From: Actinomycetota bacterium
Lineage (GTDB): Bacteria; Actinomycetota; Actinomycetes; Mycobacteriales; Mycobacteriaceae
Length of the DNA stretch: 64,000 nt
NCBI GenBank assembly: GCA_018268465.1
Contig: JAFDWN010000033.1
Span: 65,165 to 129,164 of the forward strand
Direction of reading: 5' to 3'
Shown: positions 34,396 to 43,930 of the stretch, piece after piece
Layout of the letters: each line of letters opens with the position of its first letter
Position numbering within the stretch: position 1 is the first letter of the stretch
Notes under the pieces: generated by a model
Told to the model about the DNA's origin: nothing
What the model saw: the letters and a program-made list of their open reading frames with translations, nothing else
Databases searched by the model: none
Translations under genes and position numbers: made by a program

Positions 34396-34914
34396 ATGGC
34401 CTCACTCAAGTCGCTCCCCGTCCTGCTGATCGGACCGGCCCTGGCCGGCTGTCAGTTCACCGCATCCGCCGGCGGGCTGGACTACGAGAAACTGCAGGAC
34501 GCGATCACCGCCGAACTCAACGGCAGCTACTCGGGGATATCGCGGCAAGTGTCGTCCGTCGACTGCCCCCGGCAGTCGGAGACGCCGAAGACGGGCGACA
34601 CCTTCCTGTGCACCGCCAGTGTCGACAGCGAGAAGGTACGCGTCGAGGTGACCGTCAAGGACGACGACTACAACGTCGACTTCACCACCCTCGACGCCCT
34701 GTTCGACCTGCCCGGTACGGCCGACGGCCTCACCGGGCAGATCACCGAACAGCTCGGCTTCCCCGTCACCGTGACGTGCGGGGAAGGCTTGAAGGCCGTC
34801 GAGATCGGGACGACGTTCGAGTGCACCGCGGCCGACGAGGACGGCGACACCCGCACCGTGCAGGTCACCGCGGGGGCGGTGGGCGAGAGCGACAGCTGGG
34901 AACTGGTCGAGTAG
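34396..34914 (+). CDS. Lipoprotein with two DUF4333 domains
   Basis: A 172-residue exported protein. The signal peptide ends in a lipobox LAGC (Cys19), so the mature protein is probably diacylated and held at the outer face of the membrane. Two DUF4333-like units follow, ~27-95 (with VDCPRQSETPKTGDTFLCTA) and ~105-172 (with VTCGEGLKAVEIGTTFECTA), each with a pair of cysteines that could form a disulfide. AGGAGG lies 6 nt before ATG 34396. DUF4333 proteins are common in mycobacteria; function unknown. Confidence 0.9.
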   Translation: MASLKSLPVLLIGPALAGCQFTASAGGLDYEKLQDAITAELNGSYSGISRQVSSVDCPRQSETPKTGDTFLCTASVDSEKVRVEVTVKDDDYNVDFTTLDALFDLPGTADGLTGQITEQLGFPVTVTCGEGLKAVEIGTTFECTAADEDGDTRTVQVTAGAVGESDSWELVE

Positions 34915-35014
34915 CCGCACCAGTCGCCGGCGGCCGCCGCGTGGGCCCATGTTTCCCGGGGCGCCGCTATCGGTAGATTGATTGCGCCCACCGTGCCCCG
35001 ACCAACGAAACGAC

Positions 35015-35764
35015 ATGTCCGCAAACCTCGGCGACCGCCCCTTCCTGTTACTGTCCATTCGCGCCGAGGACGAAGCCGCCGACGACGAGTACCTGGCGAT
35101 CCGGCGTTTCACCGGACTGGACGAACGCGGACTGCGCCGCATCCGGCTGACCCACCAGTCCCTCGGCGAAATCGACCTCGACCGTTGGTCGGGTGTCATC
35201 CTGGGCGGCGGACCCTACAACGTCACCGACCCGGCGCACACCAAGTCCCCGACCCAACAACGCGTGGAATCCGAACTGTTCCGGCTGATCGCCCGCATCG
35301 TCGAGGACGACCACCCGTTTCTCGGATGCTGCTACGGGGTGGGCACGCTCGGAACGGTGATCGGCGCCACCGTCGACCGCATCTACAGCGAACCCGTCGG
35401 CGCGGTCACCGTCACCCTGACTCCGGCCGGCCTGGACGACCCGCTGTTCGCCGACCTGCCCGGAGTGTTCGACGCGTACGGGGGACACAAGGAGGCCGCC
35501 GCGGCCCTGCCCGCCGCGGCCGTCTGTCTCGCCTCGTCGCCGACCTGCCCGGTGCAGGCGTTCCGGGTCGGCGACAACGCCTACGCCACCCAGTTCCACC
35601 CCGAGTTGGATGTGGACGGCCTGTGCACCCGCATCGACGTGTACAAGAACCACGGATACTTCGCGCCCGAGACCGCCGAGGCACTCAAACTCGCAGCCCG
35701 CCAACGTGACCCCAGGCATCCCCCGGCCATCCTGAAGCGGTTCGTCACCCGCTACGCGAGGTGA
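35015..35764 (+). CDS. Class I glutamine amidotransferase-like protein
   Basis: A 249-residue single-domain GATase-1 protein (GuaA amidotransferase-like). The nucleophile elbow GCCYGVG gives Cys106; His195 and Glu197 in TQFHPELD complete the triad. GVILGGGPYNV near residue 60 is the oxyanion-side strand. It is free-standing, with no synthetase partner nearby, and may act as a glutamine hydrolase for an unlinked partner or as a gamma-glutamyl hydrolase-type enzyme. ATG 35015 (MSANLGDRPF) starts at the fold. Confidence 0.88.
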   Translation: MSANLGDRPFLLLSIRAEDEAADDEYLAIRRFTGLDERGLRRIRLTHQSLGEIDLDRWSGVILGGGPYNVTDPAHTKSPTQQRVESELFRLIARIVEDDHPFLGCCYGVGTLGTVIGATVDRIYSEPVGAVTVTLTPAGLDDPLFADLPGVFDAYGGHKEAAAALPAAAVCLASSPTCPVQAFRVGDNAYATQFHPELDVDGLCTRIDVYKNHGYFAPETAEALKLAARQRDPRHPPAILKRFVTRYAR

Positions 35765-35795
35765 GAAAGCAGAGTCGGGATGGTTCAGTAAGTCC

Positions 35796-37061
35796 ATGAC
35801 CCCGGATATCGATGCCCCGCCCGGCGCGTCACGCGGGCCGGAACCCGCCGTCTCGACCCGATCCGGCAGCGGCGCGACGTCCGCCGATTCGGGCGCCATC
35901 GCGGCCACCGAGGAGCTGCGTTCCCTACTGGACGTCCTGCGTCGTGTCGATGCCGCCGCGGCGGCCGCTCAGTGGGGCGACGACACCGCCATCGCCGCCG
36001 TCGTCGATGAGGCGCGCGAGGAACTCGGCACGATCGCCGGCACCGTCGACGGCGACGTCGCCGCCGCCGGCGCCTCGGCACCGTGGCGGGCACGCGCCCA
36101 GGACTACGCGCGCGAGGTGGAGCGCACCCGCGACCTGAGTCCGACCGCGCAGGAAGCGGGAGCGAACGCCGTCGTGGCGGTCGGGTTGGCGAAGGCGGCG
36201 CTGGCCGAGGCGGTCCTCACCGTCGCGCAGGCACGCGGAATGGCCCGTGCCTCCGCCGACCCCGCCGCCGGCCGGCGCGGTGCCGCGCGACGGACGGGGG
36301 CCCGGCTGGGCCTATTCGGTCACCGGGTTGCCGGCGAGTTGCGTCATGTCGCCGCCGACAAGCCCCGGTCGATTCTCATCCGGCTGATCATCACCCTGGC
36401 CATCAGCCTGTCCCTGGTGAGCTTCTATCACTTCAGCGGAATGGCCCGCTACGACGACGCGGGCCGACTCACCCTGTACCTGTTCTCGGCCGTCGTGGGC
36501 AGCGTGGTGTGTACCAACGCGTTGTGCTTCGAAGCGGAACGCGTGCGCACGGCGCTGTCCAGGGGCGACCGGCTCTGGCGCATCCTGGTGGTCAAGAACC
36601 TCGCCATGGCCATCCTCGTGACCATCGCCGGGCTGCCCGTGATCGCCTTTCTCAGCGTGACCGACAAGGCGAACCCGGTGGCTCTGATCGACCAGCTCGT
36701 CACGATGGTGTTCATCTGGATGGGTGTCGGCAACGTGCTGTCCGTGGTGTATCCGCTGCGGCACGAACCCGTGGCGGCCAGGTTGCGCGACGGCACCTGG
36801 AAGCCGTACCTGGTGTCGTTCGCGGTGTCCTACGGGGTCGGCCTCACGGTGAACCTGATGATCTTCTGGCGGCTGTTCGCCAGGCAGGCCGCGGCTGCCG
36901 AACTCGCCGGGGGTGCGTGGGCGGCCTTCGCGTTGGTGCTCCTCAGTGCCATCGCGATCTGGGTGCTGCTCACCGTGTTCGCGGTGGCGTGCAGCCGCGA
37001 ACCGCGCATCCGTCAGGTGTTGTCGCGGGAGATGGTCGTCTACCGCAAGCCCGGCGGATGA
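35796..37061 (+). CDS. Polytopic membrane protein of unknown function
   Basis: A 421-residue protein. The first ~170 residues are soluble, Ala/Asp-rich and probably helical. From ~190 on there are six hydrophobic helices (ILIRLIITLAISLSLVSFYH; RLTLYLFSAVVGSVVCTNAL; MAILVTIAGLPVIAFLS; QLVTMVFIWMGVGNVLSVV; YLVSFAVSYGVGLTVNLMIF; AFALVLLSAIAIWVLLTVFA). The layout resembles ABC-2-type permeases but no ATPase gene is adjacent. It begins 31 bp after the amidotransferase stop; a joint role is possible but unproven. Confidence 0.75.
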   Translation: MTPDIDAPPGASRGPEPAVSTRSGSGATSADSGAIAATEELRSLLDVLRRVDAAAAAAQWGDDTAIAAVVDEAREELGTIAGTVDGDVAAAGASAPWRARAQDYAREVERTRDLSPTAQEAGANAVVAVGLAKAALAEAVLTVAQARGMARASADPAAGRRGAARRTGARLGLFGHRVAGELRHVAADKPRSILIRLIITLAISLSLVSFYHFSGMARYDDAGRLTLYLFSAVVGSVVCTNALCFEAERVRTALSRGDRLWRILVVKNLAMAILVTIAGLPVIAFLSVTDKANPVALIDQLVTMVFIWMGVGNVLSVVYPLRHEPVAARLRDGTWKPYLVSFAVSYGVGLTVNLMIFWRLFARQAAAAELAGGAWAAFALVLLSAIAIWVLLTVFAVACSREPRIRQVLSREMVVYRKPGG

Positions 37062-37097
37062 TCCGCGGGCCGCGCCGACACCGGGCCGGTGCCCGGG

Positions 37098-38042
37098 TCA
37101 GTCGCCCGTCGCGGCAGCGAACGTCCCGATGTTCGCCTCGAGGAACTCCCGCAGTCCGACCGGTTCACCGTCGATGAGCCGCCGCAGCCCGTCGGGGTCG
37201 GCACGCCGCGTGGGCCCGTTGTGCGCGACGACGTGACCCACCGCGGAAATGTGCTGGGCCATGGCCGGGTTGACCACGCCCCCGCCGTCGAGGGCGGCAA
37301 GGTCGACGAGTTCCGCGCGCCACGCCTCACGGTCGACGGGTTCGAAGCGGATCGGTCTGCCCAGCAACTCGGTGAGCAGGCCGGCGATCTCGTCGTGGGT
37401 GAAGTCCTCGGTTCCGCCCGGATACACCACGGGTCCGTCGAACCGTTCTGGGTGCAGCAGTGCGGCACGGGCGAGTCCGGCGGCGTCGCGCCCGTTGATC
37501 CATCCGATCGGATTGGCGCCGAACGAGTTTCGGATGACGGCGTCGCGGCGGACCGAGCGCGAGTGCAGGGCCAGCAGGTTCTCGTGGAACAGTGCGGCCA
37601 CCCGCAGCACCAGCACGTCCAGGCCCGCCCACTGCAGCACCTCCTCGGCCAGCCATTGGTCTTTACCCAGGGTGCTGGGATGGCCGGGGTGCGACGGACC
37701 CATCGACATGACCACCGTGCGGGGGCGCCGTCCCACCTCCCGCACTGCCGCGGCGTAATTCGCCGCCGCCGCGATGACGCCGCCGGCGATCGGATAGGTG
37801 AAATACGCCAGGTCGACTTCGTGCAGGGCGGGCACCAGACTCTGCCGATCGTGCAGATCCCCGACGACCACCTCCGCGCCCAGCGCCATCAGCCGCTGTG
37901 TGTGCTCCCCAGTCGTGCGGGAGAGGACCCGAACCGGGTGGCCGTCGTCGCGCAGTCGCCGCACCAGGTGTCCACCCGTGCTGCCGTGCCGTCCGGTGGC
38001 GCCGATGACCAGGATCGGCCCGTCCGAGGGCTCCGCTGCCAT
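37098..38042 (-). CDS. NmrA/SDR-family NAD(P)-binding protein
   Basis: A 314-residue atypical short-chain dehydrogenase. ATG 38042 has GGGAG just upstream. The Rossmann motif GATGRHGSTGGHLVRRL is at ~14-30. The SDR catalytic tyrosine motif YxxxK is not evident, as in redox-sensing NmrA proteins. GRDAAGLARAALLHPERFDG and the C-terminal GLLTELLGRPIRFEPVDREAW match the NmrA/TMR branch. Divergent from an MFS drug carrier across a 259-bp region with two operator-like repeats. Confidence 0.88.
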   Translation of the reverse strand: MAAEPSDGPILVIGATGRHGSTGGHLVRRLRDDGHPVRVLSRTTGEHTQRLMALGAEVVVGDLHDRQSLVPALHEVDLAYFTYPIAGGVIAAAANYAAAVREVGRRPRTVVMSMGPSHPGHPSTLGKDQWLAEEVLQWAGLDVLVLRVAALFHENLLALHSRSVRRDAVIRNSFGANPIGWINGRDAAGLARAALLHPERFDGPVVYPGGTEDFTHDEIAGLLTELLGRPIRFEPVDREAWRAELVDLAALDGGGVVNPAMAQHISAVGHVVAHNGPTRRADPDGLRRLIDGEPVGLREFLEANIGTFAAATGD

Positions 38043-38106
38043 ATTCACTCCCGTGTTCGGTGACGGTTCCGGATCGATCGCCGCCGTCCCGGTGGGTGCG
38101 GACGCG

Positions 38107-38180
38107 GTAAACCGATCGGTGTGCTTATGGACGGCCACCCTATCGGGTCGGCGCCTGAGAGTAAACCGACTGGTGTACTT
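38107..38180. promoter_or_regulatory. Two 20-bp operator-like repeats between NmrA and MFS genes
   Basis: GTAAACCGATCGGTGTGCTT (38107-38126) and GTAAACCGACTGGTGTACTT (38161-38180) agree at 17 of 20 positions, 54 bp apart. The first contains the perfect palindrome ACCGATCGGT. The layout suits a dimeric repressor controlling one or both divergent genes. No regulator gene lies beside them. Confidence 0.55.
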
Positions 38181-38301
38181 CGGCGATAGGGCGGTGCGGA
38201 CGCGGGAGCGATGCCGCCCCGCGCTATACCTGGTACCGGCACATCCGGGGTGAAGGGGCGGTGGGTACAGACATGGCGAGCGTGCGGACGGGCGGCCTGC
38301 C

Positions 38302-39723
38302 GTGAACGACCCCGCCGCAGGCCCGTCCTATCCCCGCGGTGTGGCGCTGCTGGTGGCCGGTGCGTTCTTCATGGAGATCCTGGACGCGACGATCATCGGC
38401 CCCGCGATCCCGCGCATCGCGGAGTCCTTCGGGGTCGACCCGGTGGACGTCAACATCGCCATCTCCGCATATCTGGTGACGGTCGCGGTCCTCATCCCCG
38501 CAAGCGGCTGGATGGCCGACCGCTTCGGGGCCCGCCGGGTCTTCCCGGCCGCGATCGCCGTCTTCACCATCGCGTCCATCGGCTGCGCGGCCAGCACATC
38601 ACTGCCCATGCTCGTGGCGATGCGGGTGCTCCAGGGCGTCGGTGGGGCCATGATGGTGCCCGTCGGGCGACTGGCGGTGCTGCGGTCGACCGACAAGACC
38701 GACCTGGTACGGGTGATCGCCCTGCTGACCTGGCCCGCCCTCGTGGCGCCGGTGATCTCCCCGGCGGTCGGCGGCGCGATCGCGACTTTCTGGTCGTGGC
38801 GGTGGATCTTCATCGTCAACATACCCATCGGCATCCTGGGACTTGTGCTGTCGCTCAAGCTGATACGCGGTGGACCACGGTCGGGCAACCCGCCGCTGGA
38901 CTGGCTCGGACTCACCGCGCTCGGCGGCGGAATCGCCGCGGGGCTGATCGGGCTGGAGGGCATCCGAGTGAGTGGCACCGACTGGCTGCACGTGGCTATC
39001 GGTGTCGCGGCCGCGATGATCCTGCTCGTGGTTGCCGCCGCGCACCTCGTGCGGGCGCGCCATCCCCTGGTCCAGCTGCGCGTGCTGCGGACCCAGACGC
39101 TGCGGATCACCGTGACGGCCGGAGCGCTGTACCGGCTCGTCATCACCGCCGTCCCGTTCCTGCTCCCGCTGCAGTTCCAGCTCGTCTTCGGCTGGTCCCC
39201 ACTGTCGGCCGGGCTGGTCACCGCCGCGCTGTTCCTCGGCAACATCGCGATCAAACCGGCCACCACCACGCTGATGCGGAGGTTCGGCATCCGTCGGCTC
39301 CTGCTGGCCAATGCGCTGGTGTCGGCGGGCTGGTTCGTGGTGCTTGCACTGGTGACCCCGGGCACCCCGGTGCCGGTCATCGTCGCGATCCTGTTCGTCA
39401 GCGGAGTGCTGCGGTCGATCGGGTTCACCGCCTACAACAGCCTGGCGTTCGCCGACGTGGACAGCGCCCACCTGAGCCACGCCAACACCCTCAACGCCGC
39501 GGTGCAGGAACTTGCGGCGGGCATCGGGATCGCCGTGGCCGCCCTGCTGCTGGGAGTGATGACCCCGCTCGTCGGCGTCGCCGACGGCGGGTTGGGCGCG
39601 GCCTACTCCTGGACGTATCTGGCCCTGGGCGCACTGATGATCCTCACGGCGGCCGAGACGCTGCGACTGCCGCCCGACGCGGGCGCGGCGGTGACGGGCA
39701 CGCGCCCGCGAGCCGGCGGCTGA
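38302..39723 (+). CDS. MFS drug efflux carrier, DHA2 (EmrB/QacA) type
   Basis: A 473-residue transporter with ~14 hydrophobic helices. Helix 1 AFFMEILDATIIGPAIPRIAESFG, the loop GWMADRFGARRVFPAA, and motif C in helix 5 (WPALVAPVISPAVGGAIATF) are hallmarks of the DHA2 branch. It starts with GTG 38302. Expected to export hydrophobic drugs or dyes at the expense of the proton gradient. Divergent from the NmrA-like gene, with operator-like repeats between. Confidence 0.9.
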   Translation: MNDPAAGPSYPRGVALLVAGAFFMEILDATIIGPAIPRIAESFGVDPVDVNIAISAYLVTVAVLIPASGWMADRFGARRVFPAAIAVFTIASIGCAASTSLPMLVAMRVLQGVGGAMMVPVGRLAVLRSTDKTDLVRVIALLTWPALVAPVISPAVGGAIATFWSWRWIFIVNIPIGILGLVLSLKLIRGGPRSGNPPLDWLGLTALGGGIAAGLIGLEGIRVSGTDWLHVAIGVAAAMILLVVAAAHLVRARHPLVQLRVLRTQTLRITVTAGALYRLVITAVPFLLPLQFQLVFGWSPLSAGLVTAALFLGNIAIKPATTTLMRRFGIRRLLLANALVSAGWFVVLALVTPGTPVPVIVAILFVSGVLRSIGFTAYNSLAFADVDSAHLSHANTLNAAVQELAAGIGIAVAALLLGVMTPLVGVADGGLGAAYSWTYLALGALMILTAAETLRLPPDAGAAVTGTRPRAGG

Positions 39724-39741
39724 CCCGCCGGCGCGGCGAGG

Positions 39742-40047
39742 TCAGGTGCCGGCGGGATCCGGAATCTCGAATTGCGCCCTGGCGATCTGCTCGATGGACG
39801 GCGCCAGTTTGGCCCGCAGGCGGTTGTGCTCGGCATCCTGGTCGTAGCCGCGGTACGCCTCGACGTCGGCAAAGTCCGCGACGATCGCGAAACTCCAGTT
39901 GCCGTCCCGCAGGCCTAGATCGTCACCGATGGTGTAGGAGACCGTCCCCGGGCAGTTGAGACCCCGGAAGCCGGCCTGGACCTCGGCGACCTCGGCGGGA
40001 TCGTGACCCGCCTTCAGCTTGACCATCACCACATTGCGAATCACCAC
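39742..40047 (-). CDS. Dabb (stress-responsive alpha/beta-barrel) domain protein
   Basis: A 101-residue ferredoxin-like dimeric barrel. It starts with GTG 40047 (VVIRNVVMVKLKAG, the first strand), with the typical WSFAIVADFADVEAYRGYDQDAEH centre. Dabb proteins form dimers and include stress proteins and some cyclases. No function can be assigned. It converges on the MFS gene. Confidence 0.87.
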   Translation of the reverse strand: MVIRNVVMVKLKAGHDPAEVAEVQAGFRGLNCPGTVSYTIGDDLGLRDGNWSFAIVADFADVEAYRGYDQDAEHNRLRAKLAPSIEQIARAQFEIPDPAGT

Positions 40048-40234
40048 CGAACCCTAGCAAGCGCACCGGACGGTGGCGGCCGCGCCGAAGTCTTGAATTG
40101 AGACGCAACCTGTTTCGTGCCGGACGAAGATGTAGCGGCGCCCGGCTTGCCACGCCCGGGCGGCGGCCGGACGACCCGTGCGGTGCGGGTGCAACCGGGC
40201 ACCGGGCATGCACCGACATCAACCCGACCAAGTC

Positions 40235-40264
40235 TTGACTGAATCCAGAAAAGGGCGTAACTAT
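40235..40264 (+). promoter_or_regulatory. furA promoter (leaderless)
   Basis: TTGACT (-35, 40235-40240) and a TAACTAT -10 region (40258-40264), 17-bp spacer, lie immediately before the GTG at 40271. Mycobacterial furA transcripts are known to start at the first base of the coding sequence and are autoregulated by FurA over this AT-rich stretch. The sequence here fits that arrangement. Confidence 0.7.
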
Positions 40265-40270
40265 GTGTCT

Positions 40271-40714
40271 GTGTCGAGCACATCGGACCACGCAGAGCAG
40301 CTTCGTCTGGCGGCTCTGCGCGTGACCCGCCCCCGGGTCGCAGTGCTCGAAGCCGTCCATACGCATCCGCACGCCGACACCGAGACCATCTTCGGCACGG
40401 TTCGCGGTGCGCTGCCAGACGTGTCTCGGCAGGCGGTGTACGACGTGCTCAACGCGCTCACCGCGGTCGGACTGGTGCGCCGCATCCAGCCGTCCGGCTC
40501 ACTGGCCCGCTACGAGGCGCGCGTCGGCGACAACCACCATCATGTGGTCTGCCGCTCATGCGGCGTCATCGAGGACGTCGACTGCGCGGTCGGTGAGGCT
40601 CCGTGTCTGACCGCCGTCGACGACAACGGCTTCGTGGTCGACGAGGCCGAGGTCATCTACTGGGGTCTGTGCCCCGACTGCTCGGCCCCCGATACTTCAC
40701 GATCACAACCGTGA
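40271..40714 (+). CDS. furA: Ferric uptake regulator family repressor FurA
   Basis: A 147-residue redox- and metal-sensing repressor of katG. GTG 40271 matches the leaderless start; a GTG at 40265 is in frame but would precede the expected transcript start. The winged helix includes LRVTRPRVAVLEAVHTHPHADTETIF and DVSRQAVYDVLNALT. The metal/redox region has GDNHHHVVCRSCGVIEDVDC and the C-terminal YWGLCPDCS, with the CxxC pairs of the family. katG follows after 36 bp, the standard mycobacterial furA-katG operon. Confidence 0.97.
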   Translation: MSSTSDHAEQLRLAALRVTRPRVAVLEAVHTHPHADTETIFGTVRGALPDVSRQAVYDVLNALTAVGLVRRIQPSGSLARYEARVGDNHHHVVCRSCGVIEDVDCAVGEAPCLTAVDDNGFVVDEAEVIYWGLCPDCSAPDTSRSQP

Positions 40715-40750
40715 TCACAGCCCGATTCACCACTCGCGAAAGGAAATGCA

Positions 40751-42943
40751 GTGCCTGAGGAAACGCCTCCGATTGGAGAGGCCCAGACCGAGCCCGCGGA
40801 AACCGGCGGTTGCCCGATGCGCATCAAGCCCCCTGTCGAGGGTGGAAGCAACCGCGACTGGTGGCCCAATGCGGTGAACCTGAAGATCCTGCAGAAGGAC
40901 CCCGAGGCCATCAACCCGCTCGACGAGGGCTTCGACTACCGAGAAGCGGTCCAGACCCTCGATTTCGAGGCCTTCGAGCGCGATTTCGATGCGCTGCTGA
41001 CCGACTCGCAGGACTGGTGGCCCGCCGACTTCGGTCACTACGGACCACTCTTCGTACGGATGTCCTGGCATGCCGCCGGGACCTACCGGGTTCAGGACGG
41101 CCGCGGCGGCGGCGGGAAGGGCATGCAGCGCTTCGCACCGCTGAACAGCTGGCCCGACAACGTCAGCCTGGACAAGGCGCGCCGCCTGCTGTGGCCGCTG
41201 AAGAAGAAGTACGGCAAGAAGATCTCCTGGTCCGACCTGATCGTCTACGCGGGCAACCGTGCCATGGAGCACATGGGCTTCAAAACCGCCGGATTCGCCT
41301 TCGGTCGCCCGGACTACTGGGAGCCCGAGGAGGACATCTACTGGGGTGCCGAGCACGAGTGGCTGGGCTCTCAGGACCGCTACGCCGGCAGTGACCGCAC
41401 CAAGCTGGAGAACCCGCTCGCCGCCAGCCACATGGGACTGATCTATGTCAATCCCGAAGGTCCCGAAGGGATTCCGGATCCGATCGCCGCGGCCATCGAT
41501 ATCCGCGAGACGTTCGGCCGGATGGCGATGAACGATGTCGAAACCGCGGCGCTGATCGTCGGTGGCCACACGTTCGGCAAGACCCACGGTGCCACCGACA
41601 TCGTGAACGGCGTCGAGCCCGAAGCCGCCCCGCTGGAGCAGATGGGCCTTGGCTGGAGCAACCCCGGCGTCGGCAACGAAACCGTCAGCAGCGGTATCGA
41701 GGTGACCTGGACCCACACGCCGACCAAATGGGATAACTCGTTCCTGGAGATCCTGTACAGCAACGAGTGGGAGCTGACCAAGAGCCCGGCGGGCGCCAAC
41801 CAGTGGAAGCCCAAGGACAACGGCTGGGCCAACTCGGTACCCATGGCCCAGGGCACCGGTAAGACCCACCCGTCCATGCTGACCACCGATCTGTCGATGC
41901 GGCTGGATCCGATCTACGGCGAGATCACCCGTCGCTGGCTGGACCATCCGGAGGAGTTGGCCGAGGAGTACGCCAAGGCATGGTTCAAGTTGCTGCACCG
42001 CGATATGGGTCCGGTGGTCCGCTATCTCGGCCCGCTGGTACCCAAGCAGAACTGGCTGTGGCAGGACGTCATCCCGGCGGGTAAACCGCTGTCCGACGCC
42101 GATGTCGCCACCCTGAAGGCGGCGATCGCCGAATCGGGACTGACGGTGCAGCAGCTCGTTGCGACCGCATGGAAGGCCGCGTCCTCGTACCGCAACAGCG
42201 ACAAGCGCGGCGGTGCCAACGGCGGCAGGATCCGGCTTCAGCCCCAGCTGGGCTGGGAGGTCAACGAGCCCGACGAGCTGGCGCAGGTAATCCGCAAGCT
42301 CGAGGAGATTCAGACCGGCGCGGGTGTCGACGTATCGTTCGCCGACCTGGTGGTGCTGGGCGGCAACGTGGGCATCGAAAAGGCCGCCAAGGCAGCCGGA
42401 TTCGACATCGAGGTACCGTTCACCCCGGGTCGCGGCGACGCCGCCCAGGACCAGACCGACGTCGAGTCGTTCGCGTACCTGGAGCCCAAGGCCGACGGCT
42501 TCCGCAACTACGCCGGAAAGGGTCTGACGGTTCCGCCGGAGTATCAGCTCATCGACCGAGCCAACCTGCTGAACCTGACCGGTCCGGAGACGGTGGTCCT
42601 GCTCGGTGGTCTGCGGGTGCTCGACGTCAACCACGGTGGCTCCAAGCTTGGCGTGCTGACCGACCGGCCGGGTGCGCTGACGAGCGACTACTTCGTCAAC
42701 CTGCTCGACATGGGCATCAAGTGGGAGCCCTCGTCGGCCGACGACGGCACCTACGTGGGCAAGGATCGCGAGTCCGGTGACGACAGGTACACCGCCAGCC
42801 GGGTCGACCTGCTGCTCGGCTCGAACTCGCAACTGCGGTCATGGGCCGAGGTGTACGGCGAGGACGACGCCAAGGAGAAGTTCGTCAAGGACTTCGTCGC
42901 GGCGTGGACCAAGGTGATGGACGCCGACCGGTTCGACGTCTGA
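40751..42943 (+). CDS. katG: Catalase-peroxidase KatG
   Basis: A 730-residue bifunctional haem enzyme that removes hydrogen peroxide and, in mycobacteria, activates isoniazid. It starts with GTG 40751, preceded by AAAGGAAA. Distal residues Arg103, Trp106 and His107 lie in [14 protein letters not shown]. The Met-Tyr-Trp cross-link partners and the proximal histidine in [12 protein letters not shown] are present. The position equivalent to M. tuberculosis Ser315 is Ser in [11 protein letters not shown], the wild-type state. The duplicated C-terminal domain (~430-730) is intact. A strong hairpin follows the stop. Confidence 0.98.
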   Translation: MPEETPPIGEAQTEPAETGGCPMRIKPPVEGGSNRDWWPNAVNLKILQKDPEAINPLDEGFDYREAVQTLDFEAFERDFDALLTDSQDWWPADFGHYGPLFVRMSWHAAGTYRVQDGRGGGGKGMQRFAPLNSWPDNVSLDKARRLLWPLKKKYGKKISWSDLIVYAGNRAMEHMGFKTAGFAFGRPDYWEPEEDIYWGAEHEWLGSQDRYAGSDRTKLENPLAASHMGLIYVNPEGPEGIPDPIAAAIDIRETFGRMAMNDVETAALIVGGHTFGKTHGATDIVNGVEPEAAPLEQMGLGWSNPGVGNETVSSGIEVTWTHTPTKWDNSFLEILYSNEWELTKSPAGANQWKPKDNGWANSVPMAQGTGKTHPSMLTTDLSMRLDPIYGEITRRWLDHPEELAEEYAKAWFKLLHRDMGPVVRYLGPLVPKQNWLWQDVIPAGKPLSDADVATLKAAIAESGLTVQQLVATAWKAASSYRNSDKRGGANGGRIRLQPQLGWEVNEPDELAQVIRKLEEIQTGAGVDVSFADLVVLGGNVGIEKAAKAAGFDIEVPFTPGRGDAAQDQTDVESFAYLEPKADGFRNYAGKGLTVPPEYQLIDRANLLNLTGPETVVLLGGLRVLDVNHGGSKLGVLTDRPGALTSDYFVNLLDMGIKWEPSSADDGTYVGKDRESGDDRYTASRVDLLLGSNSQLRSWAEVYGEDDAKEKFVKDFVAAWTKVMDADRFDV

Positions 42944-42965
42944 TCCGGTCGTCGAGTCGCGGTGC

Positions 42966-43000
42966 GGCGCCCCGCGAGCGGTCATCGCTCGCGGGGCGCC
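42966..43000 (+). terminator. Strong hairpin after katG
   Basis: A perfect 15-bp inverted repeat GGCGCCCCGCGAGCG / CGCTCGCGGGGCGCC around a GTCAT loop, 22 bp after the katG stop. No U-tract follows, as is common in mycobacteria. It probably ends the furA-katG transcript before the kinase gene at 43034. Confidence 0.75.
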
Positions 43001-43033
43001 GTCGCGTCGGGGCACGCCGGTGAATCCGCTCCG

Positions 43034-43927
43034 GTGACCCGACTTCCCGCCGCGGTGCTGGCCATGGCCGCTCGCGGCCCCGACTGGGCGGCGTGGGTCG
43101 ACACCCTCCCCGGGCTGACGCGCGGCTGCCTGACCGACTGGGGCCTCGCCCCCGACGGTGACCCCGCGCACGGATACTGCTCACTGGTGTTGCCCGTCCG
43201 TGCGCCCGGCGGCGCACCCGCCGTCCTGAAAGTCGGGTTCCCCGACGACGAATCCGAGCACGAGCACCTGGCGCTGCGGCGGTGGGCGGGCGACGGCGCG
43301 GTGCGGCTCCTGCGCGCGGATCCGCACCGGCGCGCGCTGCTGCTGGAACGCCTGCACGGCGAGAACCTCACCGCGCTGTGGGATATCGAGGCCTGCGAGA
43401 TCGTCGCCGGACTGTACCGGCGGATCCACGTGCCGGCGCTACCGCAGCTGCGGACACTGACCTCCTACATCCAGCGGTGGACCGCCGATCTCACCGCGCT
43501 ACCCCGCAATGCGCCACTACCCCGCCGGCTGGTCGAACAGGCGATCGCGCTCGGCGGCGAGCTGGCCGCCGACCCCGCTAGCATCGGCGCGATCATTCAC
43601 GGCGACCTGCACTACGAGAATGTGCTCGCCGCCGACCGTGAACCGTGGCTGGTCATCGATCCCAAGCCGATGAACGGTGATCCGCACTACGAACCCGCCC
43701 CGATGCTGTGGAACCGCTGGGACGACCTCGCCGGCGACATCCGCGGTGGCGTGCGGCGCCGGTTCTCCGCTCTCGTCGACGCCGCCGGGCTGGACGAGGA
43801 CCGGGCCCGGTCCTGGGTGGTCGTGCGCATGGTCCACAACGCCATGTGGGAGCTCACCGACCGTGGCGAGCCGGATCCCGCGTGGCTCACCGCGTGCGTC
43901 GCGATCGCCAAAGCGGTGCAGGACTGA
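43034..43927 (+). CDS. Aminoglycoside/hydroxyurea phosphotransferase-like kinase (APH(6) type)
   Basis: A 297-residue kinase of the streptomycin 6-phosphotransferase/hydroxyurea-resistance family. The catalytic loop IIHGDLHYENVLA (Asp base, Asn metal ligand) and the VIDPKPMNGDPHYEPAPML segment (DFG-equivalent Asp) are intact, and PAVLKVGFPDDESEHEHLAL supplies the ATP lysine and helix C. GTG 43034 begins MTRLPAAVLAMAARG; an upstream extension would run into the katG hairpin. It may give intrinsic resistance or phosphorylate an ordinary metabolite. Confidence 0.88.
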   Translation: MTRLPAAVLAMAARGPDWAAWVDTLPGLTRGCLTDWGLAPDGDPAHGYCSLVLPVRAPGGAPAVLKVGFPDDESEHEHLALRRWAGDGAVRLLRADPHRRALLLERLHGENLTALWDIEACEIVAGLYRRIHVPALPQLRTLTSYIQRWTADLTALPRNAPLPRRLVEQAIALGGELAADPASIGAIIHGDLHYENVLAADREPWLVIDPKPMNGDPHYEPAPMLWNRWDDLAGDIRGGVRRRFSALVDAAGLDEDRARSWVVVRMVHNAMWELTDRGEPDPAWLTACVAIAKAVQD

Positions 43928-43930
43928 CCG

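Noticed and set aside
40091-40240. GTCTTGA words at 40091 and 40232 as a FurA box pair
   Set aside because: Only seven bases are shared, and one copy overlaps the -35; too weak to call beyond the promoter itself.
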